Below, one piece after another: positions 11,785-25,500 of a stretch of 64,000 nucleotides of DNA. Made by a program: the position numbers and the translations under genes. This stretch comes from Spodoptera frugiperda (lineage: Eukaryota; Arthropoda; Insecta; Lepidoptera; Noctuidae): the NCBI RefSeq assembly GCF_023101765.2, contig NC_064218.1:7130001-7194000 (forward strand). Direction: 5' to 3'. How positions within the stretch are numbered: position 1 is the stretch's first letter; each line of letters begins with the position of its first letter. The notes below the pieces were generated by a model, which was not told the DNA's origin, did no database searches, and saw nothing but the letters and a program-made list of their open reading frames with translations.

Positions 11785-14700
11785 ATGGTCGCTTCCAGCT
11801 TGATGATGAAGAGCATTGGAACTGTGATGACTAGAAATTGGGTTGAAAGGTATGATTTTAATTAGTGTTTAGTGCCAATCTTTATCATTAAATTAATAAA
11901 TATGTTCATTTCGTGTCATCGCATATCAATAGACGAGATTGTGACCTGACGATGACCGTTGCAAATAAAACAGTCTTAAAAGTTTAACTGCCGCACTCAT
12001 AGACATTAAATTATTACTTAAACCATTTTGTATCGAAAACAATTGCTAAGGACTGGTTTAAGTAATCATTAAATGACTTTTACCACCATGGTAAGCCTCA
12101 TTTATTTAATAGCCATTGACTACTAAGTACACCTGCCACTTTAGTCTTAGCCAAATAATATTTAAACATCACTTCGCGTCAATGCCTTTTATAATGTACA
12201 GGCACTATCCCTAACAGCCGTCTTATCCAACAGTATTAACCCTTTCTCTTTATTTTAGTACCTTCCAGAGATTTTGTGCTACTACTACTCCAAGTGCAAA
12301 GAAATTCGATTTAAAAGAAGAAAAGGCTGAATTCCTTAACGCTCTTCCAGGAGTCATTGATCTATTTTCTAAACATGAAAAGTTTCACGAAGTACCCGGT
12401 ACTGAAAAATGGATGCGAAATGTGAGTGTTAAATTTTTATTGATTTTTCGAGAAAATTAAGTCCTTCTGATGCCAATGACCCGGATTCTTTACATTTCCA
12501 TATACGTATGAATGGAATGACGAAATATTTGTAATAATAGAATTGACTTCGATCTTGTTATTATGTATTAGCTATGTGTCAATAAATACCGTAAACAGAC
12601 ACACCCCATTAGCAAATTATATAGGTAGGTACGTACCCACGTTACTAACCAAAATATCTGGAACATCCTTTATTCAAATGTGATAATTTCCTAAATTATT
12701 TACATTTTGTTGTAAACTGAATAATTAACGCCTGACACACCCGCGCAATTTATTTTATAAAATTGTTAAGTCACTTACTTAAGTCACGAATTTTAAATTT
12801 GTAGCTATGTAGGTACGTGACTTGCAAATATTATTATGTTTTGCTAAAATACCTATGTTTAGTTTTCATTCGTGATGTAAGACGTTGTACCCTTAGTACG
12901 AGTTTGTTTTACGTTGAACGAAAACGAAATGGGAGCGCGTTCGGCGTTCTAATTGGCGGTGCGAATGAACTAACCAATCAGAGCGCCGAACGTGCTTTCG
13001 TTTTGTTTTCTTTCAACTTAAAGCAAACTCCTACTAAGGGTACTGACCACTAAAACTAAGTCACATGTTAATGATGGTGGTCTAGGATAAAATTCAAAAT
13101 TAATTGTTTCCAGGTTTTAAATGGAAATTTAATTGGCGGTAAGAACATGAGAGGACTAACAACGGTAATGACGTACAAGTTTATTGAGAAACCTGAAAAT
13201 ATCAATGAGGAAACATTGCGGCTGGCGAGGACGTTGGGTTGGTGTGCTGAAATTGTAAGTCAATGTAATAGTTTCAAAGTCCTGCACAGAGGCGAGGGCA
13301 TAACATAAGTTGACACGATTTTATTGCCCGAAGTAAACAGTACACATAATACGAGTTTGCTTTACCTACCTTTAAAATATTCAAAACCAGAGCGCGTTCG
13401 GTGCTCTGATTGATTGGTTTATTCGCACTGGATAATCAGAGCGCCTAAACTCGTAGTAAGGGTACTGAACAGAGACGAGAGCATAACTTAAGTTCATTTA
13501 ATGCCCCAAGTAAGCAGGGATAGGACACCCAATATTCGTCAGTTATTTTGAAGCCTAATAAAAATAAAATTAAGTACCGATTAACTCTGTTAGCAAAGCA
13601 ATGTTTGCTGAGACACTTTTTTTTTCAAATAAACAACAGTTTGCTAACTATGTAAGTAAGTACCGAAAACAACTGAACTAATATTAATGTTTAAACAGTT
13701 ACAAGCATACTGCCTAGTGTTGGATGACATAGCTGATGGATCTCTTACTCGCCGAGGCTTGCCCTGTTGGTATCGAAGGGAAGACGTCGGCATTGCCCAT
13801 GCAGTCAACGATGCTACGCTCATCCACTACAGTCTGCTACATTTGTTAAGAGTCAACTTCGAAAAGTCTCCCTACTATAACGACCTCTACCATAATTTTA
13901 ACGAGGTTAGTATTGGTTTTCAAAACATACTAAGGGGGTGGTAGGTACCACACTATGTAGTGAGGCTATATTAGAAGGTGAGCTTATTGCTTTCTAAATT
14001 TATCTAAAAAGGCAACCATACTAGTTGGTTATACTCAGCTCGATCGTCTCGATCTGGGAATAAAACCCTAGATCCCATTCTGGGTCGTTGGGCAAATTAT
14101 ATTTGTCTTGGTGCTTAACTTCAAGCAAAATCAAGCTTAAGAAAGTTCCTGACTGTTGTGAACGAGATTATTATAAGACTTACTTATATATACATTTGCA
14201 TAAGACACTAACAGGTAACAGACTTTTGTTACCTAAGTATATTTTATTTAGTTATCTTGTGTTTCAGACGCTCTTTTACACATGCCTTGGCCAATATCTG
14301 GACATCATGACAGGAATGAAAAAGAAAAACTACGATCTATTCACGATGGATCAGTACAATGATATAGTTAAGTATAAATCTGCATATTACACCTACAAAC
14401 TGCCAATAACAGCTGGATTAATGCTAGCTAACCAGTTCAACGAGGAAACTCACAAGGATAGTGACGAAATATCGATGCAGTTGGGAAGACTTTTTCAAAT
14501 GCAAGACGACTACATTGATTGTTTTGGAGACGAAAACATGACAGGGAAGATAGGGTCTGATATTCAGGAAGGCAAATGTTCGTGGTTGGCTGTAAAAGCG
14601 TTGCAGCATTGCAAACCCAATCAGCGCGCTGTTTTCTCTGCCTGTTATGGTAGCCATGAACCAGCACATGTAGAACGTATTAAGCAGCTTTACGTCCAGC

Positions 14701-14840
14701 TGAAGATTCCTCAAATGTATAAAGAAGAAGAAAATGAAATCTACAACAACATTGTCAAGAGAATTAAATCCGTATCTTCAAAATCTCACCAAGAATTATT
14801 TCTTAGAGTTTTACACGATACATATGGCAGAAAACATTGA
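11785..14840 (+). CDS. IDS-2: farnesyl diphosphate synthase-like prenyltransferase
   Basis: Exons are 11785-11849, 12259-12421, 13114-13254, 13699-13905 and 14268-14840, giving 382 aa. Intron 1 is phase 2 and the rest are phase 0. The start is the ATG at 11785, opening a leader of basic, Ser/Thr-rich, acid-poor residues that could be a mitochondrial presequence. Motifs in order: IGGKNMRG, LQAYCLVLDDIADG, LTRRGLPCWY, LGQYLD, KYKSAYY, LFQMQDDYID and GSDIQEGKCSW. Both aspartate-rich motifs, the IPP-contact Gln, both arginines and the Phe-Gln pair are intact, so it should condense allylic diphosphates with IPP. The residues at -5/-4 before the first motif are Y and C, not the double aromatic of classic FPPS, so product length may differ. 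The intron that interrupts FQxQ|DD in the other visible paralogues is absent here. AATAAA occurs at 14891-14896. Confidence 0.93.
11987..12079. repeat. MITE with ACTGCCGYACT termini, copy 2
   Basis: Starts ACTGCCGCACTCATAGAC and mirrors itself around GTATCGAAAACAATTG as in copy 1. It lies in intron 1 of IDS-2 and its right end is shortened. Confidence 0.5.
12887..13043. repeat. palindromic MITE with GTACCCTTAGTAYGAGTTTG ends, copy 1
   Basis: 157 bp. The ends GTACCCTTAGTACGAGTTTG and CAAACTCCTACTAAGGGTAC are inverted repeats, and the interior (GCGCGTTCGGCGTTCTAATT and its mirror) continues the palindrome. Relatives occur at about 13347-13470, 26717-26832, 33296-33449 and 34510-34599, so this is an abundant local family. 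It lies in intron 2 of IDS-2. Confidence 0.7.
13347..13470. repeat. palindromic MITE, same family, copy 2
   Basis: A degenerate copy with TACGAGTTTGCTTTAC on the left and CTCGTAGTAAGGGTAC on the right. It lies in the same intron of IDS-2 as copy 1. Confidence 0.5.
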
Positions 14841-14890
14841 TAATTTGGGTTATGGTTTAAAAGGTCAGTAATTGGGTACGATTTTAAATT

Positions 14891-14896
14891 AATAAA
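14891..14896 (+). promoter_or_regulatory. polyadenylation signal of IDS-2
   Basis: AATAAA 50 bp after the IDS-2 stop codon. Confidence 0.65.
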
Positions 14897-14979
14897 ACTA
14901 AATTTTACTTTGTTTTTGTTTTATTTTTATAGCTAGTTAACTTAAAAGACTATGTCTTAATAAATAAAAAAATAAAAAT

Positions 14980-15075
14980 GCTGCTGTCATTAACTGTCAC
15001 CAAAGTCACTGTCAACATAAATGACAGTGACAGTTGGACTGTCATTCGTAAAATTGTCAGTGTCAAAGTCTCGCT
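14980..15075. promoter_or_regulatory. clustered TGACAGTGACA motifs upstream of IDS-3
   Basis: Several direct and inverted copies of CTGTCA or TGACAGTGACAG lie within 95 bp, including the hairpin TCACTGTCA-ACATAAA-TGACAGTGA. They sit about 230-330 bp before the IDS-3 start codon, with no gene between. The position suggests a promoter-proximal element or the remains of a small repeat; the sequence does not decide this. Confidence 0.25.
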
Positions 15076-15307
15076 AACTTTGGAGGACGTTGCGGCCGTC
15101 AGAGAGTTTTATAAATAATGTGTGCGGTTATTTTAGTTTCATTTTAATAAATAAGCCTTTTGAAACGATATAATAACACAAACATTATATGAATTTATGT
15201 GAATATTCAAGTTGCGTTGTACTGTGTAACAGGGCTTATTTGCTGGGTTTATATTGCTCGGAATTCGGTCAGAGAAAGTGGGCACGTAGAAATTATTTAC
15301 TTAAAAG

Positions 15308-18300
15308 ATGAATAACATTAAATTCCTACGTTTACTGAGTAGAACACGATCAGTATGGGCTGGCTACGACAAACATCCATGGTGAGTAAACCAAATTATA
15401 ATACTTAAAACTGTAAAACTTTGAAATGTTTTAAAATTCTTTTATTTAAAATGTTACGGTAAACGAGCAGTCAAATCTTTGTAACATATAATCTTAGTAA
15501 CGGTAAATACTAAAATTAAGTATAAGTCACACCATATCTAACTGCTAATGAAAGTATATACTATTTCAAAAACCTAATACCTACTACCTATCATAATTTT
15601 ATCATATCAGTCAAGTGGCCGAGCATCAGGAGAACACACAAAATCAGATATCACCTAAATGAAATGCATTTTGTTCAACATTAATCACCAGCTCTTTATC
15701 ATCTATGACTAATCCCCCAAAAATTACAGTGACATATTATTATATTTCACCAGCTATTTCCGCGCGGTTTCACCCGCTTTCCTCGGCTTCTATGGGTTCT
15801 AGTGTGATATTTTTTACCCTATAGCTTTCCTCAATAAATGCTCTATACAACACATAAAGTATGATTAAAATTGGACCAGCAGTTCCGGAGATTAGTGCAA
15901 GATTATAAACAACCAAACACACTCTTTAGCTTTATAATAATATATTATAGATAAATGTTATTAAAATCCAGTACAGCTGCAGAATAGTATACAGCAAAAC
16001 ATAAGCACCCTTCATCCAGTCTCTTTCCATCCAGTGTGTTCCACCAATCAACAGTCTTATACACAAAGATTTGCCTTCTAAAATAAATAAAAATATTTCT
16101 TTGAAAACCCTTACAAATGATAAAACATAGGTACACAAAGCAACGGTAACTAGTATACACCAACACATCGACACAACTATCGCTACACAACATCCCTGTG
16201 TGGGTATTCCATAGTAATGTGCATAAAAATGTTTGTCCATTATGCACACATTGGTATATACTATAAATTTTGTGTCAGTATACGTATTTTTATAATTTAA
16301 TAGATGGGTAAGGATAAAAATATTTACAATTGATGATATGATTCAACATTTTCACTAAACTAGACGTAGTGCTCGTGGACGAGTGGCTTAACGAGCTTGC
16401 TCTAATGGTCTCCCTCTACGCCGATGTGGGTTTGAAACCAGCAAAACATATTTTTTAGATGTATTTTATTTCGTTGTTTGTCTTTGTTAAGTTTCTTTTT
16501 TGTTGTCTGTATAATAAAATCAAACTATATAAGAAGCATTTAAGTCAGTAAATAAAACAATATCTATTTTTATTACATATAATTTATTTTTATAGAAATA
16601 AAGTATAATTATTGGATATAAATCAAATAAAAAATGTTATTAATTGTTTTCATCAAGGCTCGGAACCGGTTTAAAAAATACCGGTTAATACCGCTTTATA
16701 TCGGTTTTCCTCCGAACTTTTCTTAAGAACGTGAACATTTAAAGAACTTTATTTAAACCTAAATTAACCGGTTTATTCGACGACGGGCATGTCGGTACAC
16801 GCGTTGAAATATTATTATTGAATATAATCTGAACAGCACGCGGCGTTTCTTTGATGTGCGTCATATTAACCGGTTTTTATTGATCTAAACTGTTTAATCC
16901 GAAAAAACCTTTATGAAAATACTGTTCCAAATACCGGTTTAAAAAAACCAGTTTCGCGAACGAAACCCAATGTAAAGGTTTTGCGTACAAATACATAATA
17001 ACGGTTTGAAAATTTAACCGGTATCCGAACCTTGGTTTTCATAAACATTTTTTTATTAATTAATAATTATTACAAAAAAAATATTAAATAATAATGTTTA
17101 TTATTAATTAAATAATAATAAATTAAATTTACACAAAACCCTACACAATGGTGAAGTGTGCAGTCTCCGAAAATATTTTTTCAAAATGGAGGTGGGGATA
17201 CATCGATATGTTGTCTCAGTGGACAAAGGACTTACTCCGCTCTCCTTGGTTAATAAGGACTGGAGAGAACCTATAATACTAAGCACTAAGGATCGCAAGA
17301 ATGTATGGCAAAGTAAGGAGTTGCACGGACGCTACTATCGGGCCCTACATGGGCCAGATACAGATTTCTTAGCGTCCGTATCCTGGCTACGTTTTGGTAA
17401 CTTATTTGGAGAAACGGAAGGTTTTGTCTGTGCAATTATGGACGAAGTTATGTTGACGAACAACTACCGAAAGTATATTATAAAGGATGGAACGGCTGAC
17501 ATTTGTCGGGCATGTCATCGCCCAGGGGAATCCATTCGACATATAATTTCGGGTTGTCCTCACTTAGCTAACGGAGAGTACTTGCATAGACACAATCTTG
17601 TAGCCCAATCAAAATTTATAAATTTTCTGGCAAAATTTTATCGCTGTTCCTGGTGCATAGTGGACAGTAATATCTGTTTGGCTGACTTCCTGCACCTTAA
17701 ACCAGAATGCAGGTGCCTCCTTATTGTTAGCGTGAAGACATCGAGTGCCGTTGCTGTAGTGCGCGTTGAAAAAAGGATCAGCCTTATGCCTGGCTATATA
17801 TGGTGGCGAGCTGACGAATTTGCCTTCGGCTTCGGCCCAGCTTGGCAATTTTCAATATCACCAGTCTCCGCATATCTGCGCACGCATAACTGCATGGACT
17901 TATACTATTAAAAAATATATATATATATATTTAAAATACCACGAAACACTATAAAGTTACTTATCAATAGGAATAAAATATAACTACAAGTAGCTTTAGT
18001 TGTAAACACAATTTTACAATATTTTATAATCAACATAGTGGGGTAAGGTATAAAATACATAATGCAAAATGATTATATATAGGTTTACACAGTAATAAAA
18101 TGCTACTAAAATCCTTTAAGCTACAACAGGATTAATAATAAATTATTTATAAGGATATTTAAGAAAATATTATTATTAGTATATTATTAATATAAATTAA
18201 ACTCATATAAATTAAATTAGATGAAGTTTTAAATTTATTAAGCAAGAATTATTTATTCTTAATAATAAATTCATCAATAATAATAAAAAAGTATTCATTA

Positions 18301-21300
18301 TTCAAATATATTTTAATAATTATTATAATTAATTATTTTTTTATGTAATTATTTTTTGTATTTTACAAAACAAAAAATAATAACATTATTTTATTATATT
18401 TAAAAATATAATTTTAAAGAACTTTAAATAAATAAGTTAAAATAATTATCTTATTTACTCACCGATATCATTAAGCGCCTTTCTATTTCACTAAATGAGA
18501 TCTTTTGTTCGTGCAAAATAATTAGTTCTGCCTTTTTCAAATTTGTGAAGTGTTGAGACATTTTGAGCTTTACACACGAATTATGTAGCAATAAACTATG
18601 AAAATGAAATGCTCATAAATTGACAACTAAGAATGCAATTATTTTGTAAGTTGGGTGATTTGGAAAACATTTAAAGAATTGACGGTAGTTACTTTATAAA
18701 CGGGCTAAATAAAATGACCCGAGAGTTCCATGGTCGCCACAAACATTACAAATTTAATACTCAAGTATCAAATCATTAGAAATTTAGAATTAGATGTTGT
18801 TTAAAAATATTTGATAAACACTACAAAAAGAACTAGTTGTTGAGTGCTGGGTTCGATCCTGCGACACCTTGTCTGATGTCTCAATGCGTTAACCATTACA
18901 CCAAACGTGCAATTAATACGAAATATTGTAATGCATTCAATAACATAAATATACGACGAGATTCCTTTAGATATATTTGTATGAGTATAATTGCGTAGCT
19001 CGATCGTTTGATGTTCGATTTATTAAATGTTTGTTAAGTATTATTTTAACTCTACCCTTGTTTTTATTCATACAATCTTTTACGAAATTCTTACATATAC
19101 CGACACAATAATTTATAGTATATACCAATGTGTGCGTATTGGACAAACATTTTTATGCACATTACTACGGAATACCCACACAGGGATATTGTGTAGCGAT
19201 AGTTGTGTCGATGTGTTGGTGTATGCTAGTTAACGTTGCAATTTGTACACAACTACTCTATGGACCAACCCTCTGCCCCATCTTGGGGTCATAAGACTTT
19301 AAGTCAAGTACCTAAGTTACTTAACATTACCAAATTTTTTCTAAGTAAAATATTTCAAAACTAAGCCTCTAACTTCTTACAAACCAGAGAATTTAGAGAC
19401 ATTGAAATTCATATCTTATGTTCATAGTAATTGATGTCTAATTACTTTAGAGAAAGTTTTACAAGTGCCACTAATATGCTGCTATTAGTATAGAGGTCAG
19501 TAATCACCGGTGCCAGTAAATAGCAGCAATAGGATTAAAAAAAGTAAAAAAAAAAAAAATTCATGACCCACTTACATGGGCTCCGTAATTGAGCAACACC
19601 ATAAAACTTTTGAATATATTAATAGTATGTATGGATTTTTTTTTCAGTTTCTTACAACTGTCGACCACGAGAACTATGCAAACAAGTGTGTCTATATCTC
19701 AAATTATGAAGGAGAAGGAGGTGTTCCATGATGTGCTGCCCGGCATCATTGAGAACCTGCAAGCCAGCTCCAAGATATCTCAACAGCCTGAAGTAGCTGC
19801 ATGGATTAAACAGGTATGTGTTAACTACTTTTGTAAAGGTAAATTAAGTAACTATATTATCTCAAAGGATCATCAGACCACCACAGTTGAGGCCCAGTAA
19901 AGCTGATGCTCAACCCAGAGCTGCAGACTAGATGGGGCCCAGCAGGGCTGATGCCTAATCCGGAGCTGCAGACTATCTAACAGGTTACCGGGGCTCCATC
20001 TCGAAGAGCAGGAGTAGGACCAGAGTAGTTTTTAGTCAGTAAGAGTGTGCCACTCCCTCTCGCCTCACCTTTAGCGGGAGAAGTAATTGGATGATTTTCC
20101 ACCTCAAAAAAAGTAGTTATATTATGTTTAACTGATTTAAATAACATGATAGCAAATAGGTACATTACCCAAGTATCTATTTCTAGTGTTAAAATATTAA
20201 CTAATTAGTAACTTATTACCCAATATTTTTCCCTCAAAATCTTATGATAATACTACTACTTTATTATTTTCCCTATTATATAAAGGTGGAGAACTGGTTT
20301 GTTTCAACGTATTAACCTTCAGAACTACAGATTCTGTGGAGAATATATATTATTATGTATTCTGTTTAGAATCTTTTAAACTCTTCAGCTTATTAATAAA
20401 AATACAGCAAGCTCTCCAGGGTAGAATTGAATAAACCTTTTTGAGTTATATATAAGCATAGTTATTCTATATAAACTACTCGCGGACCCGACAGACGTTG
20501 TCCTGTCTACACGTCTTTAATTTGAAAATTTTAAACTTTTTTTAATACTCGTAAGCTAAAACATTCTGGACCATTTTGATGAAAATTATTATTCAAATGT
20601 TATGACAATCTAACGTCATTAATATTTGACACTGCGATGGTAGCGCCGTCTGTCCGATCCAATGTAAAACATTCCAAAATCAACAACTACTAATAAATAA
20701 AAAATTATTTAAAAAAAACATTGTCCAGCGGACAAAATTGTGAATCTAAACCATTCTCAGATCCCCTTGAACACACACAAAAAATTTCATTATAATCAGT
20801 CCAGTCGTTTAGAAGAAGTTCAGTGACATACACACTTACAGAAGAATTATATATATAAAGATATAAAGACTAGCAAACCCGGCGAACTCCGTTCCGCCAC
20901 CAATGATTTTCCCTGTTTTCCTACTTTTCTCTTAATTTTTTTCTAAATTTTCTTTACTATAAACCTCACGGAGCCCGAGACCTTTCCAACGAATGCGAAA
21001 CCGTGGAAATCGGTTCGTGCGTTCTGGAGTTATAGCGTCAGGAAGGAAAACTCGACTTATTTTTATATTATAGACTAGCTTTTGCCCGCGACTTCGTTCG
21101 CGTGGAATAGTGACTTCCGGCAAATTTTTGGTTTTAACCACATAGTTCCCATAGCTATAGGCTGATGATGATGATGATGATGATGAGTTCCCGATCTCGC
21201 GGAATCTCTTCAAAAATGAGATGTGGAAGATATTCCAGGGAACTCTTCAAAAATCAACATAATGAGCTCTGCGTTTGATTTTAATAGATGTATACTCACT

Positions 21301-22501
21301 TAGGGCATTGAAAAAATAGTTTAAAAACGGACTTTAACTAAAGAAATATTATAATCTTTCCGAACTTAAGATGAAAACTAACTTAAAACTAAAGAAAGCT
21401 ACGAATTACGAATTTATAACAATTAAAAAAGAAATTATATTAGAACCTATCCTTTATGCTATAATAACCAAGCTTAAACTAAATAATTTAAAAGAAACGA
21501 CTTAAATCTAATCTAATTAATTTATAAATTAGACTTACAATTTTATTAAAAAAACTAACTACAGTAACTACTAATAATCGATATTAAACTAAACCTACGT
21601 TAAAAAGTTTAACCAGAAAACCAGGAAAACCCAACAAATAAACTTATTAATTGACAAATACAACGAAACCAATTTAGAATATACGAAACAGCAGGACCAC
21701 TACAGACAAATAATCATACGACTGATAATACACATTTTCTACAATAGTACCGAAGCGCTCGGCCGATACCCAACCAAATAATTGTAACAAAACCATAGCG
21801 CAATCTATTTCGCTCCCAACGCCATCTATCGAGGATAAAGACAACTTGGATTATTTATTTATACTCCGTTCGGGCATTTTCTTTGTACTAAAAGTTTAAT
21901 TATATTGATATAATTTTTTTCATACCTTTTTACTATTTGTTAACTTTTTTCGATGAATTAAAACAATAACATGAACCGAAGTCGTGTAACGATCGACATA
22001 GAATTATCTATACTCCGTTAGAGCGTTTTCTTTGTACTAAAAGTTGTATTATGTTATATTTTTCATTGCTTTTTACTATTTTGTAAAAACAAATTTCCAA
22101 TGAATTAAAACAATAACATGAACTGAACAATTGTAATTACACCATTGCGCGATCAACGCCATCTATCTACGGAGTATAGGAACAGCCCGTTTCATTGTTC
22201 AATTCCGTACTATAAGTACGAAATTGAACAATAGATGGCGCTGTATGTCCGGAATAAATTTATTTTTTATTTTATTTATTTTTTTTAATTTTTATTTTAT
22301 TTTTATTTTATTATTATTTTACTTTTATTTTATTTATTTTTTTTTTATTTTTTTTTTATTTTATTTTATTTTTTTTTTTTTATTTTATTTTTATTTTTTT
22401 TTATTTTATTTTATTTTATTTTTATTTTATTTTTATTTTATTTTTATTTTATTTTTATTTTATTTTTATTTTATTTTTATTTTATTTTTATTTTATTTTT
22501 T

Positions 22502-22534
<33 letters not shown>

Positions 22535-25500
22535 TTTATTTTTATTTTTTTTTATTTTTATTTTTTTTTTATTTTTATTTTTTTTTTATTTTATTTTTAT
22601 TTTATTTTTTGATTTTCGAAATAAAAATATTTTCTAAGGTTCTAAACTATATCTGTACCAAATTTCAACCAAATCCGTCAAATAGTTGCAGAGATTAATG
22701 GTATAAGCATAGAATGTTCGACGTGATTCTTTAATTTGACATAACTTTTTTATTTATGAACCGATTGACATGAAACAAACACTAAATGTAAATTTAAGCA
22801 TCCCACAATATATTCGTGAAAACCGCATCCAACTCGGATCAGCCGTTTCTGAGATTAGCGCGCACAGACGAACAGACAAACAGACAAACAGACAAACAGA
22901 CAAACAGACAAACAGACAAACAGACAAAAAAAAAGTTAATTACATTTTTGGGTTCGACATCGACATAACAATAACCCCTGCTATTTTTTTTATTTTTATT
23001 TTCAATGTACAGACAGCACTTTTCTACGATTTTATTATATGTATAGATTACGCTACGATAAATACGAGCTGAGCAGAACGGGTGAAACCGCGCGGAAGTA
23101 GCTTGTATTGTAATAATTATGTGAAGGCATTCATTTTTCGAAATAAGAAGCGTAGGATAACAGTTCCTTCTGGCCTTTTACATCAACACTCTTTGCAATG
23201 CAAAAAACTGCATGGCGGTTTACTTCCGACAAACAGAAAAGGTCAAGTACTCACCGTACTTGTTCGTGACCTATTAACATTTCACTTTAATGCAGTTATC
23301 TTAATTGAATCACACATACACTGAATTCCTCACATTAAACGACAGCTTGCGTTGTGTTTTGTTGTATGAGTAAGGTTACCGGAAGCCCAATTACCCCTCT
23401 TCCTAATCTTACCAATCCCCGATTCCCCGACAACCCTTAAATTCCTAAGCCCTAAAAGGCTGGCTGGCTGACTTGTAATGTCTCTGGTGTTTCGAGCGGC
23501 AGCGATTGCCTTATCACCGGCTTATACCATAAAAAACCCAACAGAGGCTCGAACTTGGTTCAGGCAGGTCAGACCACAAACATGGCGCGCTCCGAACCAT
23601 ATTCGATTATGTGGCGCATAGTCCGCCGTACTTTTTAAATGGATACTGCCTAACCAAATTTTTGGTATGGTGAAGGTTCGGTTCGATCATCTATTTGTGC
23701 TTTAACTAACGATACATGCCTATAGACTGCTGCGCAGCATGTTGCGGGCTCTCGGGTCTCGCACAAACAATACTTCGTGTGGTCCACAGATGTTTAAATG
23801 TGTTTAAATACCATAGTGAATGGAAACACTTAAAAAATATGAATTTTAAAGGAAGCCACTTTAAACTCTTTCAGTGATCTGTTACAAATAGATTTATTTA
23901 AATATGAATGGATGCCCTCTTTCGCCTTCCCCATTACTTACACATTGTATATGCAACAAGCTCATTTGTAACCTTTGGTGATTACTAACATTACGGTAGA
24001 ACGAGTCAGGATATGCCATGTTTATTGTTTATTCTACGTATCCGACTTTTCAAGACTATACTAAATGTCGCAAGATCGGAAACTCAAGACAAACATTAAA
24101 CACAGATAATATCCCGTCTGTACACTTTTTGTTATTATTTGGTAATTCATCATCTTATAATACTTAACGAGCATTTAGTTAGTCACTAATTCCAAGCTTT
24201 GTGTGTTAAAAAACTGCATTTTTATTAGCTATCTTGACTCTTATGGTTTTTTACACAAATCTAACTTCCTCAGTGCATTCCGTATAATAAAATAATTGCC
24301 AGTTAAATATATTCTTGTTTATTGTTATCATGAAATATGAGTGTGGTAGAATACCTAATCACTAGCACGTGTAATTCTCTCTCAAGGTTCTAAGCATAAT
24401 TATGTAAAAGTAAGTAAGTAGTACTTAATTAGACTCCAATGCTAAAGGCATTCCTACTAAGTTATACCCTTTAGGCCTTGATTTTGGTAACATATAATGT
24501 GTGACACGTTCATAAGTACATTTCCTCGAAATAAATTAAGTTTATCACCTTAAAAGACTTAGGTTTAAAAATTTTGACTCCCATGCATAGTATCAAGATT
24601 GCCATACTTCTTTTTCTACGTCCAAGTTCTACATTTATAGTTAATAAACCAGGCTTTGAATTCTCCTATTCAACCCTTCGAGATGTTCTCATCTAAGACT
24701 CATTTTATTTAATAGCTCAAGTTTAAATTAGCAGGATGTGATTCCCTGCAATAGAAGGATTACAAGGCCATGTAAATTATTATACATATTATTTTAGAAA
24801 CTAAGTGTATACTTTGTTGGGAGTCCAGTTAAACAAAATAAAAATAAAATAAGACTCCGAGTGTCTCAGACTCTTAGTGTCTCAGACTCTTAGTGTCTCA
24901 GACTCTTAGTGTCTTAGTGCTCTTACCATTCATTACGCTCATTTCTTTGTCTTAAGTCAGTGACCCTTTATTAATTGCATCACTTACACTGAGACAGTCA
25001 AAAAAAAAAATAGGTATTTGCATAAAAAATCTGCAAATTTGCATTTAAGTGTAATGAACTGCTAACTGTACTCTTTAAGTTTCGTTACATGTCCCAAGAC
25101 TGCGACCAAACACAAATCAATGGTGCTTAAATAGTGGTAGAGGTACCTTTAGGCTTTCAGTAACCTAACTGCAATACGCAATTAAGCCAATGATTAGGGT
25201 TCAAGCCAAAACCTCTCTTAAAATGGAGGATATTCTATAGATAGAGGATATTCTATTCTTTAGATTTGATCGTATTTTGACTGATGATGATGTTATTGTT
25301 ATTCCAGGTGCTAGAGCATAATTTGTCGGGCGGCAAGCATTCAAGGGGCTTGATAACGATGTTATCGTACGAAATGCTGGAGAAACCAGAAAACATCACG
25401 GACGAGAAACTCAAGCTGTCTCGAGTGCTCGGGTGGTGCGTCGAAATGGTAATTATACCTACTATCATTCATCTACGTATTTTTTTTTAAAACAGCAATT

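Larger units (their letters stand above)
16128..19240. mobile_element. composite region bounded by 150 bp inverted repeats
   Basis: About 16128-16290 and 19091-19240 are inverted copies of each other at high identity (both contain the word TGTGTGGGTATTCC in opposite orientation). They enclose 2.8 kb that holds two tRNA-like segments, a hAT-type MITE and a LINE C-terminal remnant. This could be one element with long terminal inverted repeats or two opposite copies of one repeat. No transposase was found. It lies in intron 1 of IDS-3. Confidence 0.45.

Noticed and set aside
14424..14714. Minus-strand frames of 76-96 codons opposite the last exon of IDS-2
   Set aside because: Shadows of the conserved coding strand; the plus strand carries the FPPS motifs.
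15932..16249. Overlapping minus-strand frames of 100-105 codons rich in hydrophobic residues
   Set aside because: Most of the sequence is the repeat arm that recurs inverted near 19091-19240; no family signature.
16372..16450. Functional tRNA gene
   Set aside because: A and B boxes are recognisable but the acceptor stem and anticodon arm do not fold convincingly.
22224..22637. 137-codon frame of almost only F, I, L and Y
   Set aside because: It is the translation of a TTTTA simple repeat inside a retroposon copy, not a membrane protein gene.
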